Assembly: GCA_034509425.1 (NCBI GenBank)
Contig: JAVTVJ010000496.1
Coordinates: 1-64,000 of the forward strand
From: Eopsaltria australis
Taxonomy: Eukaryota; Chordata; Aves; Passeriformes; Petroicidae
Length of the DNA stretch: 64,000 bases
Direction: 5' to 3'
A model generated the notes under the pieces. That model was not told where the DNA came from, searched no databases, and saw only the letters and a program-made list of their open reading frames with translations. Position 1 is the first letter of the stretch. Each line of letters starts with the position of its first letter. Below, piece after piece: positions 11,401-26,400 of this stretch. Position numbers and translations under genes: made by a program.

Positions 11401-14400
11401 GGAAAAGTAGTTAACTGACCTACAAAAAATGGCCTGTCCCACTGATAGACAGAAGTTCCCCAAACCCCTGCCCTGATAACTTGTTATGCAGTACCATAAC
11501 CATGTTTCTCTCCCCATTGAGCCTGTTAATATAAAACTTAACACACTGACAAGCATATCCTGCAAACATCTAAACAGAATTAAGATTTGTGGCTCATTTC
11601 TGACTTCAGTGAACAGACACAGTGTCAATCAAGCACTCTTAAGTAGCAAAATGTTTGGGGATGACTGATCCTGAAACCTTTTTTCTTGGGGTGCCATACA
11701 TAAGGAAAAGGCACAAAAGAAAATGAGATAATAAATACAATACATTTCAGAGATCTAAAATATGACAAACACTTTCACAATACAGCAAAATATTCTTTGT
11801 CTTGCACATGCGTCATTCCACAACTGAATTTAAAAAACCTGGGCCAATGAAGAAAACTAAGACAAGGGAAGCATGCTGAAAACCTTCCTCCTTTCTCCAT
11901 TCAAAATGAAATCTTGCTTCCATTGGTAACATGGACACTAAGACAGCAGAAACCACGATTTTGCCCTCATTTGTAAACATTTGGGAAAAGAAAGCTCTTT
12001 TGCAGTCTCTAAAGGATCTCTTTTAGTACTGGAAGATACCATCATAAAAATGGATTGAGCCTACGTAGTCAGCATTATAATGCACAGATCAGTTCAGTGT
12101 TTACTGTATTATGTTGTAGGACATATTATTACATAAGAAGAACTACTACATTATATAAGAAGAATACTGTGTAATTGCAGTAGTGAATCATTACATACTT
12201 GTTTCCTCAACACCCATAGTGTACTGAACCACTGATAATGCTCCATTTTCTTCAGGTTCCCTTTCATCTTAAAACATGACAGCAGATTCTCTATATTGTT
12301 TTTGCCTGTACAGCTTTAAATGCTGTGGCTTGCTAAACTGTCTAAAGGCATATATTTGAATATTGAACAATTATGATACCAAATTGCTTTGTAAACAGGT
12401 CATAGTATTTCATATAGAGGAACAGTGACTGAAAAGTTCTTTAAAATATTCATGACTATGGTCGATTATCACAAAGGTGAGCTGATAATGATACATCCAT
12501 GTCATTGTTTGCTAGGTTTGAAGTCATATAACTTCCTGTTGACTGCATCCTACCAGTATCTAGCTTTTTAATATCCTGGTAACTAACTTGTATACTTGTA
12601 GACTCATGAGTGTGTGATTAAATTAGTAAGATAAAAAATAATCCAGCAGCTCAAAAACTTCTGGAAAAAATATGATCAATAGTGTCATATAATCCTTGGA
12701 TTAAGCTGTAAATTCTAAATGCTAACAGATTTAAAATGTTCTGCAAAGAGCTATCAGTGATCGTGGTATCCACAGTACAGTTCTTACAGAAAAAGAGTCC
12801 TGCATGTCAGCTCTGAGTCTCTATAAGCAACAGATGCAACCAGTCTTGAATATTTGCTTGAGGCATTTGTAAATCTCATTATCCTATTTGACTGTTAAAT
12901 AATGCTTAATGTAATTTGAGTTTAAGAATGATAAAACATATACACCCACATATCTTTCTTATTACTAAATCAGTTTGGCAACCAAACACAGATTAATCGT
13001 ACCTGTTTGACCAAGCCCCTTAAACTCATTGTAGGGTTCAGATCTAATCAGGGCTCATTTTTGTAATGAACTGAAGTCCATAAACAAATGGTGTTTGTTT
13101 TCCTGTAGCCACACTAAGCCCTTTATGCTGGTCTCAGCACCACCTTAGCCATGATTTTAGCACAACAAATCCATTCTGTTCCCTCTTCTATGTACACAGA
13201 ACACAAAAACTGAAAACCTCTTTGTTCTCAAACTGAGTAAGGTGGCATTTAAGTCCTCCTGGTATGGAATATAGCTTCTTGTTCAATCCACTGTACATGA
13301 CAAGTAATTGAAATGGATTTATAAAATATTTTCTTTCAATTCCTACTATTATCTGTACATCTGATTATATTTTTAACATATAGTAATTCTCCTGAATCTA
13401 CCAATGTCATCCTGAAGATGCCTCTATAAAACATCTATGGTAGATTTCTTTACTTAAACAAAATATCAATCAGTATAGAAAAAGACAAAGGCACATATTT
13501 TAATTTAAAGCATTTGAGAATCTCCCCTTTAGGATATTTACTAAAGAAGTCTTTAAAAACAGTGACCTTTGTTGACTCTGATAGATGAATCATTATGAAA
13601 GACATCATTGTATAGTATGATGGAGCTGAAGAAAGAAAATTAAAGAAAATATCACAGAATCACAGACTGGTTAAGGATGGAAGTGACTCTGGAGGTCATC
13701 TCATCCAAGTGCCTTGCTCAAGCAGGGCCACCTAGAGCCAGTAGTCCAGTACAGTAACTAGATGGTTACTATATGTTACTAACTTGAAAAAGAGCGTATC
13801 TGTTTTTGTATGTACAGCTAGATATTTTTGAATGTCTGTAAGACTACATGGATAATACTATTATTTATTGATGGACTCCATACACAGTCTGATGGTTAGT
13901 GCCTAGGGAAAAGAGCTTCCACAATTAATTAATAATAGAGATTAAATTACAGGTGAAATGTCAATGTTTCAAGACACAAATCTACAGCTAAAAGGTAAAT
14001 GGTAATGTTTCAGATCATTTCTCTCCCCCAGCGATTTTTACCAAAACTGTGAGTGTCTGTGTGCTGAATGTTCATTGGGTAAAGGCGTGCTGCAAACAGG
14101 GGTTTGTTCACACAGATCTCATTTGTGCTGTGGAGCAAGACGCACTCAGCTTTGTTTTCTCTTTCCTGTGGAGCACAGAACACAACACTCCCACCAAGCA
14201 ATACTCCTGAAAGTGCAAATATAGATCTCAGACTTTTTTCAGCTTCTGCAGGTAGTCTCCTCAGACATAACCTAAAGTTATTCTACTCAAAGATCACAAA
14301 AAGAGTGAGGGAGGTAAACTACAACTAGAAAATTTGAACTTGGAAGTGAATCCTGCTTGTACTGTGTCAGCTCTCGCAGGTACAGAGAAATGCACATTTT

Positions 14401-17400
14401 ATTACCTCTCCCAGCAGGAGCTGTAGTGAGTCAGATGCAGCAGGTATTATTGTAATGATGATGGGCCTCATCCCCACGCATTCAGCTGGGAGGCAAAGCA
14501 GCTGGTTTAGGATTACTGGAGCACAGGAAGGGGAACGGTCTTACAGGTACTTTAGGAGCTAGCTTCTTACCAAAAATTACTCCATGCGGACTCATAACAA
14601 AGCAGCAAGTTATTTAGGGCTGGGCTATTTAAGCCAACACAAAGCTGTAGAAGGTCCAGGAAAAACAGTGCACTTAGCAGCCTGTTTTGTAAAGGTGTCT
14701 AGAATGCTGTTTACAACCTGAATGACACAGCATCTTTTCTGATGTATTCTCTAAGATACAATTTAATTAAACAATTTTATTCCATTAAGTTCTGTAAGAG
14801 GTATTTAATGATTCATCCCCTGATGAAATATGTAATTCTAAGTACAACTGTACCTACAATAATGATGTTCAACTTTAGAACAAGCTGATCTGAACACCAG
14901 AAGGGCAGAGGTATGAGGCAGAAGTCATTTTACAGCAATGAATAAGTGCTCAAAAACCCCTATAAACACAATCCAAGACAGAGTACATTGCAATTCAGAC
15001 CTGTGATGTAGAAAGCCCAGATAAAGTTTTCTGAAATTTCTAGAATAACCTTTTTTGAAAATGTTAGAGGTTTCTTAGCATGAGATAATACATGTAAGTA
15101 GTAGTAATAATCAGTTGTGTTTCCGCAGTGTCTGCAATATGATAGTAATAAAAAGACATAAAATGCTTCCTTCAAGAAGTCACAATCTAAGTAAGTGACT
15201 TACGTAAATAATAGATAAGCAGGTAAAAGGGCAAAATGAAGAAAAAACCTGCAAAAAGGTAGATAAATGGTGTTTAAAATATATATTGGCATTATCTGGG
15301 TTTACCCCTTTAGCTCGTGTGCCATATTTTTTGTAGCTTCAAGTGTAGAAAAGAATTGTGCATCTATTTTTGGAAGAAGACTTTCAAGGAAGGAAAGACA
15401 AGAGCCTGACAGACAGTACAGAGGGGAGAGTTAGCATGAGAATAACCAGAGCAAGGAGGACATAATTGGTTTCACTGTGCTTCTGTAGTCATGTCAATGG
15501 AACAGTGTACACGTGTGCATCCTTGCAGAACTGACACTAAGCTATAAAAGAGAGATTGTTATTTACTTACACCTCAGTACTATGCATCTCTGTCTTCCTA
15601 ACTGCCTTCATATGTTGGAGAGGGTGATAAATATTTTTCCGTTTTAAGATGTCAAGCAAAAAGAAGTATCTTTATCAGTCTTTTACCATGGTGAGAAGAG
15701 CAGAAGATACTTTATTTAGAATAGCTGCTGGCCTCTCTTCACTCCTCTTCTCCAAATCTGGAGCTGACTCTCAGGACTTCAGCCTCCTGCTCTGAGACCC
15801 ACATTTCATTTCATTTGGTATGCATGAAGCAGTCCTTGGGGCAGGCCAGGAGAATGCCCAGTCCTGTGACTTGTTTCTGAGAGCAAACTGACACCTGCAG
15901 CACAGATCGGTTGTGTCTCTCCCACTCTACTTTTGTCTTCGTAACTTTTGACTCTTTCACGCTCCATTTGGCATTTTTCCTTACCCATAACCTCTTGATT
16001 ATATTTTCCTGTATTAATCCAACACATTTATGTCTGTGGAAAGGAATGCACTGATTTGCATGCCTGGACAAACTCCCGTTGAGCTGTGCTTCAGCACTCA
16101 AGTCAGCTCATGCTTGACCACATCAGTGAGCAAGGACATCTTAAATGCTACAAAGATCAGGAGGGACTCTGGTAACCTCTCATACAACATAAACTATGGA
16201 ATTGTTTACACCAATTGCCATTCTTGAGTGAGCTACAGACTTTTCAGAACACAAGAGTTTTCAAAATTTCTGCCCTTTATAGTAGGTTTTCTGATATTTC
16301 GAGTAGTGTTTGCTTTTCTACAGAGTTACTTACAAACAGATCTAATTATCCATCTAAGATGACACTTGAACAGACGAGGACATGAAAAAAAGAAAAAAAT
16401 GTCAAACACAACCAAAAGTGTGTGTATCAGAAGCATGGAGGTATAAAGCTGACCCAACCACATTTCCTCTTTCATAATTCTTGTTTCATAATTTCTCTTT
16501 CTTAATTCCTCTTTCATAATGACTTTTTACATCTGAAATCTTACTCAAGCTCAAAACCAAAGCAGTGGAGCACTTCCATTCAGCCATAAACCTGTGGTAG
16601 ATCAATAGAAGTGGAAAATATCTACTGACAATGTGTTTAGTTTTGTATCTCTTGAATTTCTGATGAAATTTCTGGTTTTGTGCCTGTGTTCTGCATTTAA
16701 AAAGTCATCTCATGTGATAAGCATGCTTGGGAAAGCACATCTACATCTTTAAGAGCATGTTTTCTCCACCAGAGCTATAGCCTCTAGCCAAGATACTGTA
16801 CAAAACAGTGTCGTACACCATAATCCAGAAGCCAGCACAGTAGTTGAAAGCAGGCTGATTTTCTTCTCTGTCAATCCAGTTGACTCAAAAAATATTAACA
16901 TTGTGTTAAAAGCTACTTTTATCTTTGGTAGTAATTAAAAAATTGGGGAAGAGACTACTCTGAATGACTGAAAAGCAAGAGAATTTGAGAATTCTGCTAA
17001 ACAGAGGGACAGAACCCCACAAAACCACTGGCTGTGGAAGAATGCCATGGATGCGATTTATACACACCACAACTTCAAGTTTACAATAAACTTAGATTCT
17101 TCTTAAACAAGATTGTTTGAGCAAACGAATCACAAAAGCCAATTTTGTTACAGGACTGTGACAGGTGTTTGAGTAATCCCAACAGAAGCAGAATTAGGCA
17201 ATCTTACATCCAAGCTCACAGTGTATATACTGTACATAATCTTCAGTCTGTCCCAAGTGTAAGCCACAGAAAAGTCTTCTTTTGTCAGTGTCAACAGGAC
17301 AAGTCAACAGATACCTGTGAGCATGGCGAGGTGGAAATGGCTGAAAAGTACCTTTGAGAGGAAGGCACGTGATACATTATTGTTCTCACTGGAAGCACTG

Positions 17401-20400
17401 ACATGTCTGTATTACATAAGTTGTTGCCTGCAGCTACTGAATTTCGACAACTGCATTTGAAAAAGCTGCTTTGTGACAACTAGTCTGTATTAATGAGCTA
17501 TTTATATCAGACAGAATGTGGTCATTCAAGGCTGCTGGCATTCTGAATATTTTTACATGATAAGCTCTCATTAGCCTTTGAGCAGTTACATGTTTGCATT
17601 GGGAAAACCACTGGTGTCTGTTTTCAAAACCAACCTTTGCATCGTTTTCACAATTGTTCCAACAATCCCCTTCCATGAAGTAACACTGCATGAACATTGC
17701 CTCATGATACCGTAGGGATGTTAACCCATTAAAAAACACAAACCTGTAAATGAAATTCAGTCTTGTTTAACAACTTGAGGAGATGAGACAGTTCTAACTT
17801 CAGATCATGTGGAAGAAATACTATGAATGTTGGCTTTAGCATTTTCATTGAGGATATTTTATTTAAATGTTTCCTTCTTTAGGGGATGGGGGTTATGGAG
17901 GAAACTAGGTCAGTTCTACCAAAGTGAAAAAACTGCTCCGAATACTGGTGCATTATTAAGCTGTCCTTAGGCAGTCAGAAAAAACCCGCACAGGCCTGAG
18001 ACATTGTTAAAAATAAATTAAGTATAATCACTGCAAAGGTATAATATTTTAATTAAGGGTGAAACACTTTATGACGGCTCAAGTTAAAATGGAATTTTTT
18101 CCTTTTTTTTTCATGTGGAAAATGGTGGTGTGCACTCTGCTCTGACAGTATCTGTGGTGGTGTCAGAAAGCTGACCCAAGTTTTGGTCCCTGAGCTCTTG
18201 CTATATGATGCTGTGTCTGTCGAAGAAACAGCCCAACAGGGGTTACAGGCTGGGGCCAGAATCTCTTTCCTCCCTTATGTGTGAGCAGAATTAGGTAGCA
18301 GATGCACCCAAAAATGCACGCTGTCACACCCTCTGCACATATTGGGAATGTCAATTGAAACATGCCTGGTGTTGCTGTTAGGACACACAAGACCTCTGTG
18401 TGCCCCCTCTTCCCTCCAATGTCAATTCTGTCAGGAGTTATCACTGACACTCTGAAGTCAATGGGAAGTTGCTTTCAAGAATACGGAATATGAGACTTCT
18501 ATTTCCAAGTAAAAACTACTTAAATGAGGAACAAGAAAAATGTAATTGGATCATTTAGTTTATGTCCTATCTCTTACACACTGCTCTATATTCCGTTTTA
18601 AGTCAATAGGAACTATGATCTGGCATCTTTAAAACCGTGTTACAGGTGTTTCAGAAACTGAATCCTTTGCAGTCACTAAACCTTAGCAAAATACAGTCCT
18701 AAAAGTCTCTTTTGCCGTTTCTACTGCAATATACTGGGATAAAAAGAAATATCAACATGTGTGATTAGTTAATTCCCGTAAGACCACTTGAAACTCACAG
18801 CTTATAATTTAAAACTCTGTCTTAGACCTCACTGCCAGTTAGAGTTCAAAAATACACAAGCATTAATAAACACTAATTTCCTCCACTTTACCAGTAAGTC
18901 TGCATACGCTGTTGTGGCTGGCATATGCACCAGCCATATTCCAAACTTTAACAGATTTGTCAAAACCTTGCCAAAATGAGCACCTGGATGAAACACGACA
19001 TCATCATGCAAGCTCATCTCAAATATTCCTATCAAGCTGAGAAGGCAGGGAGAAGGAAGGAAACTACTGAAGCTTCTTGTTTTAAATGCCAACAAAAACA
19101 TAGCTAAAATAGAGTTTTAAGAATTTCAGAATTTCTTTTCTGAAAGCACAATTAAAAAATTGGAGATTGAGCAGCATTTCTCAGGGGTCTCATCACTGAC
19201 ATCAGTTAAGTGGCAGCAGAGGGATACTGAGGCTCCATCAACGCAAAAAATATGGTGCAGTGTCACTTATTAATATTACGTTGTAGTTAACCTTACTGCT
19301 GATTTCTCTCAAGAGCAAGAAGCAGGCTTGAGATGAACTGCAGCAGAGACTATTCTGTTTATTCTGATGACTTTTATGTAATCAAATAGGATACTGCAAC
19401 AATAAACTAAAACAATGCAAGCAAACAAAAAAGATGCTGAGATGCACCACACATGTTCCACTGGAATCATCTTTTGTAGAACACGCAACTGCAGCTGTGT
19501 GCCAAAATGAGAACATCACCTGAGCACCAGACAGTTTTAGTAAATATGATACAGCCACCCAGCTAAACTGTAACATGAACAAGATATGTGATTGCTTGAT
19601 TCTGTACACTGCAGGACTCTTGAAACACGAATGTATTTATTTATCTGTTGTGAAAGGCACAGTTACACAAGCAGAGCATAAGTATGATTAGATATATAGC
19701 CACCAGCCAACTCTCAGAATTGATCTTTAATCAAAACCAGTGGGAGAAAGCACCCATTAAAGACCAATGAAACAGTCTGCTCTCAGATTCTAGGGTACTC
19801 TATCTGTGAAATCTATGTATTTAGCTCTAGGCAGCTTAAAAAAACAGTGACAACAGCAGCTGTTTTAAATCTCCTGCAGTGAAGCCATGAAAGTGGTAGG
19901 GGCTTAGTAATTGCACAGAGACTAAATAATGCCTTCTCTCAGATAATGGTTGGGCAGCTTGGTAAATTCATATAATTGCCATTAATGAAGGCCATCTGCT
20001 GAGTTACAAGGTAATCACTTCCAAAAGTTCTCATTCATGCCATCCAGGGCTTGCAAGCAACAGAGTAATGCTTCAATCAGTTACAGTAAAGTGGCAAATG
20101 AAACATCATTGTTTTTCAAAATTGGAGTAATTTCTGATTACATTCACCCTAAAAAATAGCATATATTTTAACACAGTAGGGTAATTAAAAAAAGAAAAAA
20201 AGTTCTGTGTTTACTGCTAACTTAAGCTTTTCTGCTGAACTTTCTCAAAGCCTAATCCAGCCTGCTGGCAAGAACAAGAGCAGACAGCTCATCTTTAGAA
20301 AACTGAATTTTTTATTATCTAATTAGCATGTATTATAAATCCTTCTCTCAAATCATCACTACGGGTACAGTACCTGCAACCAGGAGGCAGAAAGCAAAAT

Positions 20401-23400
20401 TCTGTAAAACATTACTGTAATAAACATTACAAAATTCTGTAAAACATCTGTAATACATTACTACTGTGCCATACCATGATATTTGAGTCAAGCTAAGTAA
20501 TGCTCTTTCCTATCAATGATGGAAGTACTCATTAAGTGGAAACTTATATCATTATTTTATGTGGCTTTTCATTGCTGGGACAGTGGAAATCAAAAAGGTA
20601 CAGTAGAAGATTCTTGCAAATGCTAGCACTAGAATTCAGGTAAACTGAATTGGTTTGGCTGACATTATAATCCATTCCAATATCTAAAAAAAAGATAAAA
20701 TATCAAAACTTTACAATTAGCACCCAAGAATGCAAATTTTATTGAAAAATTACAAATAAATCAATGCATAAACATGCAAAAATGTGAATGAAATTGGTCA
20801 ATTTGCACAATTCCATATTTGCTACTGCATGAGTCCTGCTACTAAACTAATGGTGCAGTGGTTCTGAATAAGCTATCAGGAACACTAAAACAAGTTATAA
20901 CAAGGTATCAGATTAGCCTAAAGAGAACTCTGCTTCCCAGCCAGTCTAATGAGGCATCATGCTAATACAACCATACTGTTTTTGTGACCTGAGCTACAAA
21001 TGTGAGCTGATAAATCTCTGTCACTTTACTCCTAAGTGTTGTCCTATTGCCCTTTTGTTTATTAATTGCCTTATTAGTAAGTCCAACACATCACTTCTGC
21101 TCAGTCTGACCAACAGTTCAGTTTGCATGGGTAAATGTGACAGTAGGGGATCTTTAGATGTCAGGCTTCCTACTGAGCTTTAATCACAGCTCTGTGCTGT
21201 GAATTATAGCAGTAAAATCCTCTCAGTACATTTTTTTTTCCAAGCTTGCATCTTATAATTTGAAAACATCAAAAGCTGGGTTTGCCCTGTGGAGATGAGA
21301 GACTGACCAGAATTGTATTTCTCCTCCTGTAACAAATATGCAGCTTCCAGCAAAAATAAAGCATGAACACAGGGCTTGAAAAGCATGAATTTGGACTCTG
21401 GGGCCTACCTTGGTGCCAACTGAGACAATTTGGCCTGGTGCACCTCCATTTTTATAAGGACTCATGAGGCAGAAAAATATGAAATTCTGCTTTCAGAGAC
21501 TAGGTCTGGGACATGGAGGAACAGCATTATATTGCAAACTGAACAAACTTGAATATTCTTGGAACAGAATGAAAACAGGTATTTAAATGATTCCTACATT
21601 AAAATCTTAAATTAATAACTGAATTAAAGGATTAATGAGGATTTTTGCCTGAGTCCAGCTAATATCCAGATTGTTATATGCAGTACAGCCCTGTAAAAAT
21701 GGAGCACACCACCACACTGGGACATCTGAAGTGAATGAACATCTAAGGGTTCCAGCCAGCCTTCTGCTGTCACACATGGCACCACGGTACAGTGATAAGC
21801 ACAGCACCAGAAGATTCAGTTTTCACCACCCAGCAGCCTTCTTCTGTTCCCTTAATATTTGCAAAGACATATATCAGGGTTAATAATGGAAAGTGTGGGT
21901 GGGCAGCTTGAGGAAATGACCAGATAAAAACACATTGCACATCAGAAGCACTGGGATTCTGGGCATTCAGATTGCTAAGGTATGGAAATGAAAATGATTA
22001 ATTAAAGGAAATCATTCCAGTATACTGACTAGCCTTATTAAACTATCCTATCTAATATATAATGAAACAATGTTTTTAATACTACACAACATAAGCAAAT
22101 ATAACTTTAAAGCAACTAGGGAGTATCAGGACCTCATAGAAAAATGGTTCAGTGTTCTGCTGTTGCCATTTTTATGCATGTAAGTCAACAGAGGTCTTCA
22201 AATGTCCAGGGTGCTCTGTCTATATTTTTTAGCAAGCTTAAAAAAGTTTAAAACTACTGAGGCAGGATCTGAACTATTTTCAAAGACAACATGTTTTCCC
22301 AGCAACTAATTTTCCAATACAAGGTGAACAACATTAGAGTATGTTGTGTTGATTGCTCCTCCTTTGTCATTGACTGAGTCCTATAGAATTGCTTTTCTGT
22401 GACTATGTGATATTTTGGTCATAATAATATAAAATAATGGTTACTTTTGTGTGTCTGGTTGCCACATCACATTTTTATCTGATTAATTTTGCAATTTATT
22501 TGCCATAGATATTTCCTAGTCAGATCTTATTTCAAATAATATCCACACAGAAAAACTTCAGATTTAACCTTGAAAGGAAAACTGAGTAGCAAAGGCAAGC
22601 TGGGAGAAAAGCAAAATACACCCAAATATTACATATTTAACACACAGGAATGGAAATCAGGGTATCAACCTGAAAGAAAGCTTTGGTCACCAGGAGATGC
22701 AAGTGTTTATCAAACTGTATTGTTATTCTCCTGGTGTCTGACCACCAAGTATCAGATGTTAGCAGTAAATGAAACTCACTTAATAATAAGATGCTAAGAC
22801 ATGTCACATTTTCTTGTTGATGATCCACTGTTTTGCTCAGCTGTTTATTCCATCATCTGTGCCCACAGGTCTTTAGGGTTTGTTGGCAGACCAGAAATTC
22901 ACCTTATCTTACAGTTCTTACAACCTCCTTTTACTGATTTATAACAATTAAAGTAACTTTATCAATTAAGTTGTCTAGTTTTATGTTGCATGTGAATCTA
23001 ACTTCTCAGCAGCTCAAGTATGCATTCACTTCCACAGTCCTTCATTTATTCCAGTAACCCCCTGGAAATAAGATGACTATAACATAGCAATAGCTTTGAA
23101 TAAACAGCAAAAACATTTAAAAGGGTAAAGGACTTAATGGTATAATGGACAAAATTTGTGCAAGTTTTATCAGATGACAAAGCTTTAGAAGGCTAATTAA
23201 TGTTCATGTAGCTAGGGAGCTTTTAAAATAAGCGATTTTAAAACACAATAAATTTTTTTTCCAAACTGACTTTCAGTGTGATCAGACTTTGGTTGACTTG
23301 TTTTCTGGTCTAGGGGTATTCAGGTGAAAAGGAAATACTGAGGCCATTATATACTTTAATTATTTCCATTATTTTCAGAGCTAATCCAGATTCCTGCCTT

Positions 23401-26400
23401 GTGCCAGACAGAATATTTCAGTTGGTGAGAATATTTAGCTAAGTGAGAACCATTAATCACCATTTCCTAACATAGCATCCTTGAAAAATGCTAAAGTACT
23501 TCTATTTAAATTTCATTCACTCAGTCACTTAAAAAATATTTCTATGGAACATTAGTGTAGGGATTTGAAATTTGATTTACTAAATAGAGTCCCATAAATA
23601 CAATTAGTTATAGCCATTAGATAGATTCCTACACATTAGATTGGAATGTATGTCATCTAATAACATATCTCATACTTTTAAAGGCTAATGGATCACAAAA
23701 ACAACCTCCTGCTTCTGTAGTTAAAGAATTCCTACTTGTAGAAGGGACAAGCCACATTTAGTTAGTACAGTGCAGATTATGTTTCATCTTTGATCCTTTC
23801 ACTTACACTTAGCCCTATGCTGAGTTTCTCTGGGACCTTTTTTAACAACCAAACTCACTGGACAGTTAAGTTTCCATAATTTCTTAGACTGGAAAAGAAA
23901 ATTCTTATTTTCCAGAGTTCCTCCATTGTGGTGTTTATGGGACTACAAAAGTCAGCCTTAATCTCTTTTACTAGATTTTCTGATGAAAGAAAATAAGGCT
24001 CAGATCTTGCATTATAGAATGAACGTACCACACCACAGAGCTGAATATCCGCATATATATAAAAAGCAGCCTCTTTCAGAATTTGCATACTAACATAAAG
24101 CCTACCTCCTCATCCCATTTTGATTACTCCTGCCTACAGCTCACACCCGGTCCGCTTCACTCCCACTTTTCTCATTATTTCCAACTGACTGCCGTGCATT
24201 CTCTTGTAATGTCAACAACTTTTCTCCTCTAGTCTGTGTAGGTGCAAACAAAGAAAATTAAAATCTAGTCACCACACTCTCACATCTTGCACTAAGATAA
24301 AAAAAGATAAACAGTGGGAGAGAGCATTTCTAGAGAAATTTCTGTGTAGCCTTAGCCACCTCAAACTCAAACATACAGAAAAATCTGTGCCGTTCAATTA
24401 ACTCCAGTGTACATGAAGGACATACAAGAAGAACATTCCTGATTAATGACACAACACAGCTCAGATACCCTCCCAGCCCTTGTTGCAGTGCTTGGAGATG
24501 GCTAACAATGTAATGTGACCAAAATATTCCATGCTTTTATAATATTTTATAATATAGAAGCAATTATTTTCTAAGTTTTCCAGCAGCTCTTCAACTGCTA
24601 GGAAAAAAAGAGTTACAGTCTAAATATTTGCCAAGAACTTAATGTAACTGAAAAGAGAAGTCACATGTTGGACAACCTTAAGTACTCACAATGTACATAT
24701 GTCAATCCTCTCACTCTCCCTAAATGAAAAGATTTATAATTGGGCCTTCTATATTTGAAGATTTTTTTCTAAAAAAAGATTTGCATGCATAGCAGTGAAT
24801 GGCAAAAATTTCTGGGGTGTAGAAATTATGTTCTCTGCTAGTGATATATTAGAAAGGTTATACATATATATATACTTAATAGAAATACATTTTTTGTTTA
24901 TGAAGTTGGTAGAACTGTTTATTCATCATCACTCAATTCTTTGTGTAACAACTAGCTCCAGTCACGTGCAGCTTGTTTTTACACAATACTCTGTAAAGTC
25001 CTTTTGTGCCACTGAGATGATTTTGTCAAGACCTACTTTCAGTTCATTGAACTGAGAATGCATTTTTCTAAGCCAGCTTCCTAGTTCTTAAATTTTGTGT
25101 TTGTTTCTGCTAAAACTGTTTTACAGAGATTAATATAAATTAGTTAAGATTTCACTGACAATGCTGCAAAGACTCAAAGGTGCCTTTCACAATTGGAGTA
25201 CTAGGCTCTGCCATCTGAAGAAAACCCTAAACAATCTCACAACTTTTCTATGCTCTGTGGTTACTTAAAGAAGCATTTAGTTTGGTTAAATGAAAGGACT
25301 AGTCAGAATATCAGCCTTTAAGGGTACACAGTGCCATTATTTATTATCAGGGAATGCTATTTATTATTTACTGTCAGAGAACACTATTCTCTTTAAAAAG
25401 CCTTGAAAACTGCAATTTAATTAGGTGGAAGCCTTTCTCTGATTCTCACATTGAAGAATATATTCCATAAAACAAAGAATGTGTTCCATTTTGCTTATTA
25501 AACTAATGTCTGTTCATCTCTTTTTTCCTTCCAGCCACACAGCAGTCCACTCAATCAATCTACTGCTGTTGCCTAGTTATCAGGAGTTCAATTTTGCTGC
25601 CATTGAGGGAACATTAGATTCCCCATTGATTTCAGCAATGGAGGATTAATTCTAGGCAGCAGACAGATAAACTGAAACAGAAGTTCTTACAGGTTTTCTG
25701 CTGAAAAGATGTTGCCCTCATTAGGGCATTTAGAGCTGCTTCTGTTCAGCAGGCTAAGAGTCCTTGGTTTAGTAGGTAAAATACCTGACACAATGCTATG
25801 TTAAAAACCATGTTTTCTTTCGAAGAAACTTCTAATAGAAGTGTTTGTCATTTAGCTGCTTTAAAGATACTTGTATGCATGTAAAAGTCTGGTGCATCTT
25901 CCCTCGTTTGACACTAAGAAAACAATTACGGTTTAGTTACTGCTGGGCAGAGCTTAGGAAGGCCTGACCACAGCTGGTGGTGGAATGATCACAGTTCCTA
26001 GCAGTATGACAAGGATTTCTGACACTAGCAGCAAAGCCCACTGGGACCCAATCTGACTTCAAAGGTCAGATTCCTGCCAGCTCAATTAACTTCAGCCTTG
26101 CCCCTTCTGGCTGTCACTGCATTCTGATTTTATAAGCACCACCCTATCACACACCTGAGCTCAAAGGAGAGGCATCCAAGCTTGCACTGACCCAACCTGG
26201 CATGACTCCATATCCCAGCACAGTGCTGTAAAGGTTACCACAGACCCTCAAACAGCACAAGCAGAATACTAAAGTACTAATTAATCACCCTTTCTCCTTA
26301 GCAAGGCTAATTGCCTCAGCCTTGACATCTTGCTGATGCAACTGTTCTGTGTCTGCTTTTCGGTAACTTCAACATTCTGCACTGCAGCAGGCACCTACAG